DNA from: DATBSL01 sp964561785
GTDB taxonomy: Bacteria; Acidobacteriota; Vicinamibacteria; Fen-336
Direction of reading: 5' to 3'
Length of the DNA: 64,000 nt
NCBI GenBank assembly: GCA_964561785.1
Contig: CAZLRF010000022.1
Span: 16,393-80,392, forward strand
Of this stretch, positions 6,162-13,628 are shown piece after piece; position 1 is the first letter of the stretch, and each line of letters begins with the position of its first letter. The notes under the pieces were generated by a model. The model saw only the letters and a program-made list of their open reading frames with translations, ran no database searches and was not told the origin of the DNA. The translations under genes were made by a program, and so were the position numbers.

Positions 6162-8828
6162 TCAGGCCTCGATCCGGAGGTCCAGGCTCTCGCCGGCGGC
6201 GAGCCGCCGGCGCGCGGGAAGGCGGTGGACGGTCGTCGCCCCGAGGCGCAGCTCGGCGAGGGACAGCTCGCCCTCGGTCACCGAGAGGCGCGCGCGCAAG
6301 GCCCGCTCGCCGTCCTTCTCGAGGACGACGGTCCCCCACGCCGATCCGTTCGACCAGAAGTGCCGCCCGGGGCGGGGGGCGAGCTGCATCGTGCCCGTCA
6401 CCGCCGACCAGCGGAAGCCGGTGAGGGCGAGGACGGCGGCCCAGCTCGCCATCGCGCGGGCGTAGTGGTGGCCGCACTCGGCCTCGTCGAAGGGGCTGCG
6501 CCGCGCGCCGTCGTAGCGGCCGCGCACGGCCCGGACGACCCGCAGGCCGTCCTCCTCCATCCCCTCCTGCATCAGGCCCACCGCGGCCACGTACTCGAAG
6601 CCGGTCATCGCCTCGCCGAAGTACGGGAAGGGCTTCGCCGGGCGCTCCTTCGGGTAGTCGGCCATGACGAGCGCCGTCTCGTCCGCGACGGCGAAGGCGC
6701 GCATGTTGTTGAAGTGCGACCAGAGGACCGGCCGCATGTTGTGGCGGAGGATGCTCCGCAGCGCGGCCCGCGCGTGCGCGGGGTCGACGAGCGGGCCGAG
6801 GCCGCAGACGTGGGCGACGAGCTGGCCGACCAGCTGGTCCACGAGGCAGCCGGCGGCGAGCTGGTAGTCGGGCTTCGCGACGTCCGCCGATCCCATGCCG
6901 ACGAGGAGGCCGGGGGCCACGTCGTCCGCGCTCTTCGGGGGCACCACCCGGTGCTCGTAGTACTCGCCGTTCCAGAGGTGGGCGTCGATCCAGGCGGAGC
7001 CGTTGTCGAAGAGCCTCCGGCACTCGCTCGCGAAGCCGGCGTCGCCCACGTGGCGCGCCATCTCCTCCGCCGCGCGCAGCGCGCCCAGGTACCACAGGCC
7101 CATCTGCGGGTTCGGGCCGTAGTACTCGACGTCCATCGTGTTGTGCTGGCAGCCCTCCATGACGCCGTCGCGGTCGGCGTCCCACCCGCCCGGGATCCAG
7201 CAGAACTCGACCGCCTTCCTCACCTTCGGCCAGAGACGGCGGAGGAGCGCGTCGTCCCCCGAGAGCTGCCAGTCCCGGTACATCTTGAGCACGCAGCCCA
7301 TCTGGCCGTCGGCCGCGGCCCGGGCGAACTCCTGCGCGCGCCCGAGGGGCAGGTGGACGCGGAAGCTCATGAGGCCGGCGTCGCTCGTCGCGTGGTCGAA
7401 CTCCACCTCGCGCATCGACCGCGCGAGCGAGCCGAACAGGAACGGCGTCGCCTGCTCGTAGTTCCAGACGTGGGTGCACGAGCCGTGGCAGCAGCCGGCG
7501 GTGTCGGCGCAGCCTTCCCAGCCGTAGAAGCGGCCGTCCGCGGTGCGGAAGCAGGTCTGGGTGCGCAGGGTCGAGAGGTTGAAGAGGGCGGCCTCCTTCA
7601 CCTCGGCGGGGAGGTCGCTGCCGAGGAAGCTCGAGACGAAGGCGACCGTGCGGCGGTGCAGCTCCCCGAGCCGGGGGAGGACCTTCTCCGCCGCGTCCCA
7701 CGCGTCCGCGAAGCGGGTCGTGTAGTGGTTGCCCACGACGTCGCCCGGGCCCGGCGGGTCGGACCTCGGCGTCCAGGAGTGGCGGTTGGGGAAGTGCCAG
7801 GCGAGGAGGAACGCCACCTCGCGCGACGCCCCGGGGGCGAGGTCGAACGCCACCGCGAGCGAGGCCATCGGGGTGTCCGTGCTGCCCGCCTCTCGCTCGT
7901 CCAGCCGCCCGTCCGCGAGGAGGTCGTCCCAGAAGTCGAGCAGCGCCCCCGACCAGCCGCTCTCGGCCCAGGCCGTCCGCCACGTCGCGGGCTCCGCGGG
8001 CGCGGTGACGAGGGCGATCGAACCCCACGCGGCGTCGCCGGGGTCCACCTTCGCCGAGTCGAGGAAGAGGCCCTGGGCGGCGCCCGTGCGGCGGAACGCG
8101 TTGCGGTTGCCGGCGGCGCCGACGCGCTGGGCGTCGCCCTTCCAGTCCTTCCTCGTCCTCGAGCCGTCCATCCCGACGAAGTTCGGGAGAGAGAAGCACA
8201 CGGTCGCCTCGAGCGGCGCCGCCGCGCGGCTTCGCAGCTCGACGCGGAAGACGGCGACGGGGAGGCCGCTCTCCTCCGCGTCCGGGGGGACGAGCGGGTT
8301 CATCGCCTTGAGGTGCGCCTCCACCGGGAGCTCGGGGTCGGCCAGAAAGACGCGGCCGAACGGGTAGGCGGCCGCGAAGGAGGCGGACCGGAAGCGGGGC
8401 AGGCCGGCGTTCGGAGCGGGCGACCCGTGGCTGCCCTCGAGGTCTTCAGCGGCGAGGGGACCCTCCAGCACGCGCACGACGGGGGGCCGGCCCGGCTCGC
8501 GCAGGCGCAGGGCCAGGAAGGGCGCGGCGGCGCCCGCCGGCACGAAGCCCTTGGCGGGCCGGTTCATGATCTCGAAGTCGCGCAGGTCGCCGCGGCCGCC
8601 GAGCGAGACGGTGCCGGTCCCGATCCCGCCGACGGGCAGGGCGATGCGGAGCAGGTGCGCGCGGTCGTAGTGGCGGAGCGACGGCCAGTCGGGGTCGGAG
8701 AGGAGGCGGGTCGCCTCCTCGGGAGCGCCCGCGGTGGCGGGGCGGAGCGCGGCGAGGGCCCCGGCCCCGAGCCCCATCGTCCTCACGAAGCCCCGGCGGT
8801 CCAGGCGGCCCTCGTCTCTCGGGCTCAT
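6162..8828 (-). CDS. Tat-exported GH116 glycoside hydrolase (glucosylceramidase/beta-glucosidase-like)
   Basis: 888 residues behind GGAGG. The N-terminus has a Tat signal (DRRGFVRTMGLGAGALAAL, twin Arg 11-12). Residues about 60-390 are the GBA2 N-terminal beta domain (LPVGGIGTGTVSLGGRGDLR) and 400-870 the DUF608 alpha-barrel. By comparison with the characterised GH116 enzyme TxGH116, the nucleophile would be E458 in CTHVWNYEQA and the acid/base D664 in CLVDQLVGQ. The family removes beta-linked glucose or xylose from glycosides or glycolipids with retention. It lies with DUF5009 and DUF5107-TPR genes on the same strand, suggesting periplasmic glycan breakdown. The exact substrate cannot be read from sequence. 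Confidence 0.92.
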   Translation of the reverse strand: MSPRDEGRLDRRGFVRTMGLGAGALAALRPATAGAPEEATRLLSDPDWPSLRHYDRAHLLRIALPVGGIGTGTVSLGGRGDLRDFEIMNRPAKGFVPAGAAAPFLALRLREPGRPPVVRVLEGPLAAEDLEGSHGSPAPNAGLPRFRSASFAAAYPFGRVFLADPELPVEAHLKAMNPLVPPDAEESGLPVAVFRVELRSRAAAPLEATVCFSLPNFVGMDGSRTRKDWKGDAQRVGAAGNRNAFRRTGAAQGLFLDSAKVDPGDAAWGSIALVTAPAEPATWRTAWAESGWSGALLDFWDDLLADGRLDEREAGSTDTPMASLAVAFDLAPGASREVAFLLAWHFPNRHSWTPRSDPPGPGDVVGNHYTTRFADAWDAAEKVLPRLGELHRRTVAFVSSFLGSDLPAEVKEAALFNLSTLRTQTCFRTADGRFYGWEGCADTAGCCHGSCTHVWNYEQATPFLFGSLARSMREVEFDHATSDAGLMSFRVHLPLGRAQEFARAAADGQMGCVLKMYRDWQLSGDDALLRRLWPKVRKAVEFCWIPGGWDADRDGVMEGCQHNTMDVEYYGPNPQMGLWYLGALRAAEEMARHVGDAGFASECRRLFDNGSAWIDAHLWNGEYYEHRVVPPKSADDVAPGLLVGMGSADVAKPDYQLAAGCLVDQLVGQLVAHVCGLGPLVDPAHARAALRSILRHNMRPVLWSHFNNMRAFAVADETALVMADYPKERPAKPFPYFGEAMTGFEYVAAVGLMQEGMEEDGLRVVRAVRGRYDGARRSPFDEAECGHHYARAMASWAAVLALTGFRWSAVTGTMQLAPRPGRHFWSNGSAWGTVVLEKDGERALRARLSVTEGELSLAELRLGATTVHRLPARRRLAAGESLDLRIEA

Positions 8829-8920
8829 CGCGTCCTCCGCCGGGATTTCATCCGCTCCCGCGTCGGGCTGTCAACGCCGCCTCGTCGACCAGAGGCGAGC
8901 CGGCAGGCGGGAATGCGCCA

Positions 8921-8960
8921 TTTCAAGATCTGACCCCTTTGCACCTTTGCATATCAGATG
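8921..8960. repeat. REP-like AT-richer motif with inverted repeat between GH116 and DUF5009 genes
   Basis: The intergenic strip holds TTTCAAGATCTGACCCCTTT followed by a short CTTTGCA direct repeat, and ATCTGA (8928-8933) pairs with TCAGAT (8954-8959) across 20 bases. The right arm overlaps the stop codon of the DUF5009 gene. It is compositionally unlike its surroundings. It recalls the dispersed GGGGTCAGATCTTG-type sequences seen in many uncultured bacterial genomes near REP-associated transposases, though no transposase is in this window. Confidence 0.4.
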
Positions 8961-10144
8961 CGGATGAAGAGGCGGCGGCGGTGCATCCAGAGGAGGACGA
9001 GCCAGACGACCAGGAGGGCGCCGGCGCCGACTAGGGTGCGCTCGAAGGCGGGGCCGAGGACGAGGAACGGGGCCCGGCCCAGGTGGCGGACGAGCGCCGC
9101 GCCGGCGGGCTCGACGAGGACCCAGTTCATGCAGTAGGCGGCGATCGAGTTCATGCCGAGGACCGTCAGGGGGAAGGCCCACCGTACGTGCCGCCGCACG
9201 TCCATGACCCAGTAGAAGGCGGCCGTGAAGAGGAAGCACCAGCCCCCGCTGAACAGCGCGAAGCTCGGCGTCCAGATGCGCTTGACGACGGGGTTGACTC
9301 CGAGGGCGCCGAGGAGCCAGCCCGAGGCGAGGAACGCGACGCCCGCGCCGAGAAGCCACTCCACCTTCTTCCTCTCGGGGCGGTCGGAGCGCAGCACGCC
9401 GCCGGCGAGCAGGCCGAGGATCATCGTGCCGAGGGTGGGGACGAACGACAGCGTCTGGTACCCGCCCGCGTTGTAGACGAACGGCTCCTCGCGGGGGAAC
9501 AGGTTGAGGAACCAGCGATCGAACCGGGCCGAGAAGTTCTCGTTCTTGCTCCAGTGGGCGGCGAAGCCGGTCAGGTGGTGCGGCCAGTCCGAAGGGACGC
9601 CCACGCTCTCCCAGTCGAAGTCTGGGCCGGGGGCGGGGGAGAGGGCGAATGCGGCCCAGAAGGCGACGAGGACGACGGCGAGCGCGATCCACTGGTCGCG
9701 CCGCGGCCGCAGGGCGAGGAGGAACAGGAAGCCGTAGCCGAGGCCGATCTGGGTGAGGGTGTCCTCGAAGGTGAAGCGCGTCTGCGCCTGCCCGAGCGAG
9801 CGCAGGACGATCCCGAGGACGACGAGGACGAACGCCCGGCGGAAGGCGTGGGCGATCAGGGCGCCCCGCGACTGGCCGCGCGAGGAGCGGGCGAGGAGCG
9901 AGAAGGGCAGCGCCGCCCCCACGAGGAACGAGAAGCCGGGCTGGATGAGGTCGTGCAGCGAGCAGCCCACCCACTCGACGTGGTCCTGGTGGCGGCAGAG
10001 GAACGCCCACACCGCGCTCGCGGGGAAGGCCGCGGAGACGCCGCAGAAGTGCAGGGCCTCGCCCATCATCAGGGCGAGGACGAGGCCGCGGTAGGCGTCG
10101 AGGCCGGCGATGCGCACGGGGAGCGGCGCGTCGGCTCGGGTCAC
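8954..10144 (-). CDS. DUF5009 / HGSNAT-like membrane acyltransferase (NagX type)
   Basis: 396 residues from a GTG that overlaps the upstream stop (GTGA) behind CGAGGAGG. The start RIAGLDAYRGLVLALMMGEA is the signature of heparan-alpha-glucosaminide N-acetyltransferase-like and DUF5009 proteins, followed by about ten membrane helices. A conserved His-containing loop (HHLTGFAAHWSKN) precedes WFLNLFPREEPF. Family members move acetyl groups from cytoplasmic acetyl-CoA onto amino sugars or other glycans across the membrane. Translation is coupled to the DUF5107-TPR gene, and GH116 lies downstream, so a role in periplasmic glycan modification or uptake is inferred. Confidence 0.87.
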   Translation of the reverse strand: MTRADAPLPVRIAGLDAYRGLVLALMMGEALHFCGVSAAFPASAVWAFLCRHQDHVEWVGCSLHDLIQPGFSFLVGAALPFSLLARSSRGQSRGALIAHAFRRAFVLVVLGIVLRSLGQAQTRFTFEDTLTQIGLGYGFLFLLALRPRRDQWIALAVVLVAFWAAFALSPAPGPDFDWESVGVPSDWPHHLTGFAAHWSKNENFSARFDRWFLNLFPREEPFVYNAGGYQTLSFVPTLGTMILGLLAGGVLRSDRPERKKVEWLLGAGVAFLASGWLLGALGVNPVVKRIWTPSFALFSGGWCFLFTAAFYWVMDVRRHVRWAFPLTVLGMNSIAAYCMNWVLVEPAGAALVRHLGRAPFLVLGPAFERTLVGAGALLVVWLVLLWMHRRRLFIRI

Positions 10145-13100
10145 GGCTTGGCCTCCTCGGGAGCCCGCGGGCGGGCGGGCGCCGGCGCGAGCGAGCGGCG
10201 CAGGACGACCGCGCCGACGTTGTCGGGGTCGGCCTCGAGGGCCGCGGCGAGGGCGGTCCGGGCCTCCGCCCCGCGGCCGAGGCCGAGGAGCCCGAGGGCC
10301 CGGGCGTAGAGGTCGGCGGAGCGCGCCTCGCGCGCCTCCATCCGGACCTCGAGCGGTCGCGCCCCGTCCACCGCGCGCGGCCTCGTCCCCGCGAGGCGCT
10401 CGAAGTGGCGGCGCGCCTCGGCCGCGCGGCCGAGCTTCGCCAGCGACCGGCCGATCCAGTAGTGCCCCTCGGGCACGACCGCGGCCACGCCGGCGGAGCG
10501 GGCGAAGGCCTCGCGGGCCTCGTCGCTCCGCCCCAGCCGCTCGAGGGCGAGGCCCTCGTGGTGGTGCACCGCGGCGAGGTGCGCGCCCACGCCCTGGCCG
10601 ACCTCGATGTGGGCAGGCAGGTCCACCGCGCCCCGGAAGACCTCGAGCGCCGCCGGGGCGTCGCCCTTCGCGAGGAGCCGCCGCCCCTGCTCCAGGCGGG
10701 CCGCGACGTAGACCGAGTGCATGCCGCTCTCGCCCTCCCACACGTGGAACCGCGTCTTCCCGAGCGTGGCCAGGGCGTCCTCGTCCCTCCCGAGCAGGAC
10801 CTGGACGCGGGCCAGGCGGCCCGCCGTGATCTCCCGGCTCGCCACCGTCTCCGGGCTCGCGGTGAGGTGGCGCAGGCGCGCGGCGAGCGGGGCGCCCGTC
10901 CACGCGAGGTACTGGTCGAGCTCGTAGTAGAGGCGCGCCTCGCGCGTCTCGAGCGCCACGGCCCTCTCCTGGCTGGCCGCGGCCGCGCGCAGCTCGCCCC
11001 TCGCCCGCGCGTAGCCGAAGGCCAGGTTCCGGTGCACGCGCGCGAAGCCGGGGTCGAGCGCCCGCGAGCGCTCCCACTCGGCGATCGCCCGCTCCGGCTG
11101 GAGGTCGTAGAGGAGGTTGCCGAGGAGATAGGGCGCCCGGGGGTCGGTCGCGTCCGCGGCCGCCGCCCGCTCGAGCACCGCGATCTCCTCGAGGCGGAAG
11201 GGGAACGAGTAGTCGGGCGGCAGGGCGCGACCCCGGCGGTACCACGCGGCGGCGGCCGCGCCGTCGCCCCGCTTCTCGTGGAGCCAGCCCAGCGTGTACG
11301 CGACCATGGGGTCGGCCGTCGCCGCGCCGTCGGGCAGCCGGGCGGAGAGGACCGCGACCGCGTCGTCGAGGAGCCCGGCCCGGGCGTACTCGTGGGCCGC
11401 CTCCAGGGCGTAGGCGTCCTCGGCGAGCGCGGCGAGAGCGCGCGGCTCGGTGGCGTCCGCCACCGGATCGGCCGCCCCCGCCTTCGCGCCCTTGTCCCGG
11501 GCGAGGCGCCGCTCGCGCCCGGCGAGGGGGTCGAGGGGGTCGACCGCGAGCGCGGCGCCGGCGCGGGCGAAGGCGGCGTCCGGGCGGCCCGCGTGGCGCA
11601 GGAGCGCGGCGGAGAGAGCGAGGGCCGCCGTGTTGCGGGGAGCGGCCTCGATCGACCGCTCGAGCAGGGCGAGGGCGCGCTCGCGGCGGCCGGCGAGCGA
11701 CTCGAGCCGCGCCTGCTCCAGGGTGGCGGCTCCCGTCCAGCCGCCGTCCCACGCCGCGGCAGCGAAGGCCTCGCCCGCCGCGTCGAGGCGGCCCCGCGCG
11801 GCGAGGACGAGGCCGAGCGCGTACTGGGGCTCGCCGTCGCGGGCGCGCGTGTGGTTCGCGGTGAGGCGCGCGACGGCGGCCGAGAGATGGCGCTCGGCCT
11901 CGGCGAGCCGCCCCCGTCGCAGCATCCGCAGGCCGAGGGCCGTGTTCGCCCGCGCGTCGCCCGGATCCCGCCGCAGGGCCTCGCGGTAGTAGGGCTCCGG
12001 CTCGTGCTCGGCGCTGTGGAACTGCTCGATCCGCAGCCCGGCGAGGAAGAGCTCCTCGACCGACTTCATTCGGCGCGGCGGGGGCGGGGGCGCGTAGCGC
12101 GCCGGCTCCTCGGTCTTCGGCCTCGGCCGGTTCTCGAAGGCGACGAGCTCGGTCCCGTCCGCGGCGGAGAGGGCGAGGCGCAGCGTCTCGGGCCGCGTCC
12201 CCGCGGGCAGGGTCACCTCACGGGCGAACGGCGCATCGGGGGCGATCTCGACCGTCTCCTCGAAGACGACGGCCTCGCCGGCGGCGAGCCGCACGCGCGC
12301 CCCCCGCCGGGCGGAGGTGGAGTTGGCCGCGATCCGCGCCCGGCCGTCCTTCACCTCGAGGAAGAGCGCCCCCTCGACGGTGGCCGCCTTGACCCCGCCC
12401 AGCTCGCGGATCGGGTACCACTGGTGGACCACCGTGCGCGTCTCGCCGGGGCGGATCCACGAGTAGTCGGGCTGGTTGTCCGAGTAGCCCCCGGTCATGA
12501 GCTCGATGTACGGCCCGTCCTCGTCGGTGAGGATCCGGTCCCACATCCTCCCGTCCGGGCCGTTGCCCCACGTCCAGAACTTCTTGCCCGGCATCGTGTC
12601 GCGGTCGGCCACGTGGACGACGCCCGCCCGCCGGCCGTGGTCGTAGCCGGCGAGGAAGTCCATCGCCGAGCGGTACACGAAGAAGGAGATCGGGTAGGGG
12701 TGGTTCTTCCAGAGGCCGAGGTCGACGCCGGGCGGGAAGTCGCGGCCGACGAAGCGCCCGCGGGCGAAGGGCCAGGGGGAGAAGTCGGTCTTCGCGTGGA
12801 ACGTCGCCCAGTCCACGTCGGGCGGAAAGATCACCTCGTAGCTCTGGTTCGCGTGGACCGCGGGGTTCGAGAAGTAGAGCATCGAGTGGGGGAGGCTCGT
12901 CCGGTTCGTCATGCGCACCTCGGCCTCGACGACCGAGCGGCCGGGGCGGAGCGTGACCCCGACCGTCCAGCGCATCCGCTGGCGCCACTCGGTCTCGCCG
13001 ACCCAGAGGGTCCGGCTCCCGTCGGGGTTCTCCGCGATCGCCCACTGGACCGGCAGGAAGGATGTGGCCCGGTGGTGGTGGAAGACGTTCCACTCGACCC

Positions 13101-13500
13101 CGCCCGAGATCCAGGCGCCCAGCATCCCGATGAGGGCCGGCTTGATGACGCGCTGCCGGTAGAAGAAGTCGTACCCGTCCGTTTTGTCCTGGGCCGTGAA
13201 GATGCGGCCGCCGATCTCGGGGAGAATCGAGAGCTTCACGTACTCGTTCTCGAGCCAGAGCGCCCGGTACGTGCGGTCCTCCCTGCGGTCGAGCAGCACG
13301 TCGAGCAGTGGGTAGGGGTAGACGGGACCCTGAGCGCCCTGGTACTGGCGGCCCGCGTAGAACATCGGGCTTCTCTCCGGCGGGCCGACCGGGTCGGTGG
13401 GGACGCGCAGGGGCGCCTCCCAGGCCCGGACCGGCTCTTCGGCGCCGGCGGCGGTGGCGACGGCCAGCCAGAGAGAGGCGAGGGAAACGGCGCGCTTCAT
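10141..13500 (-). CDS. Secreted DUF5107 domain protein with long TPR array
   Basis: 1119 residues. Start at MKRAVSLASLWLAVATAAGA (signal peptide) behind CCGGAGG. Residues about 30-340 are a DUF5107 beta-sandwich, a galactose-mutarotase-like fold (LENEYVKLSILPEIGGRIFT, SGGVEWNVFHHH, FWTWGNGPDG). After a Pro-rich linker with a run of prolines near residue 475, residues 490-1110 form roughly fifteen TPR helices. DUF5107-TPR proteins occur in carbohydrate-use regions of Bacteroidota and Acidobacteriota and probably bind or process sugars, but no activity has been assigned here. It overlaps the acyltransferase gene by four bases. The sugar-binding half plus protein-binding half suggests a scaffold. 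Confidence 0.88.
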   Translation of the reverse strand: MKRAVSLASLWLAVATAAGAEEPVRAWEAPLRVPTDPVGPPERSPMFYAGRQYQGAQGPVYPYPLLDVLLDRREDRTYRALWLENEYVKLSILPEIGGRIFTAQDKTDGYDFFYRQRVIKPALIGMLGAWISGGVEWNVFHHHRATSFLPVQWAIAENPDGSRTLWVGETEWRQRMRWTVGVTLRPGRSVVEAEVRMTNRTSLPHSMLYFSNPAVHANQSYEVIFPPDVDWATFHAKTDFSPWPFARGRFVGRDFPPGVDLGLWKNHPYPISFFVYRSAMDFLAGYDHGRRAGVVHVADRDTMPGKKFWTWGNGPDGRMWDRILTDEDGPYIELMTGGYSDNQPDYSWIRPGETRTVVHQWYPIRELGGVKAATVEGALFLEVKDGRARIAANSTSARRGARVRLAAGEAVVFEETVEIAPDAPFAREVTLPAGTRPETLRLALSAADGTELVAFENRPRPKTEEPARYAPPPPPRRMKSVEELFLAGLRIEQFHSAEHEPEPYYREALRRDPGDARANTALGLRMLRRGRLAEAERHLSAAVARLTANHTRARDGEPQYALGLVLAARGRLDAAGEAFAAAAWDGGWTGAATLEQARLESLAGRRERALALLERSIEAAPRNTAALALSAALLRHAGRPDAAFARAGAALAVDPLDPLAGRERRLARDKGAKAGAADPVADATEPRALAALAEDAYALEAAHEYARAGLLDDAVAVLSARLPDGAATADPMVAYTLGWLHEKRGDGAAAAAWYRRGRALPPDYSFPFRLEEIAVLERAAAADATDPRAPYLLGNLLYDLQPERAIAEWERSRALDPGFARVHRNLAFGYARARGELRAAAASQERAVALETREARLYYELDQYLAWTGAPLAARLRHLTASPETVASREITAGRLARVQVLLGRDEDALATLGKTRFHVWEGESGMHSVYVAARLEQGRRLLAKGDAPAALEVFRGAVDLPAHIEVGQGVGAHLAAVHHHEGLALERLGRSDEAREAFARSAGVAAVVPEGHYWIGRSLAKLGRAAEARRHFERLAGTRPRAVDGARPLEVRMEAREARSADLYARALGLLGLGRGAEARTALAAALEADPDNVGAVVLRRSLAPAPARPRAPEEAKP

Positions 13501-13628
13501 GGCGTCCTCCGGTGGGTGCGGGGTCGAGTGAGAGGCGGCCTGCGGCGTCGCGTGCGTCGGCCGCATTCTGGCCCAGGAGGGCCGCCTGCAGGGTGAGCCC
13601 TTCGGCTCACGCGGCGGTAGACTGCCTC

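Noticed and set aside
6225..8933. 902-residue plus-strand open frame opposite the GH116 gene
   Set aside because: Low-complexity Arg/Glu/Val composition, no motif, and the minus strand encodes a convincing GH116. It is a shadow caused by GC-rich codon bias.
10405..13596. 1063-residue plus-strand frame
   Set aside because: Mirror of the DUF5107-TPR gene, with the same repetitive Arg/Glu/Val/Ala look and no domain.
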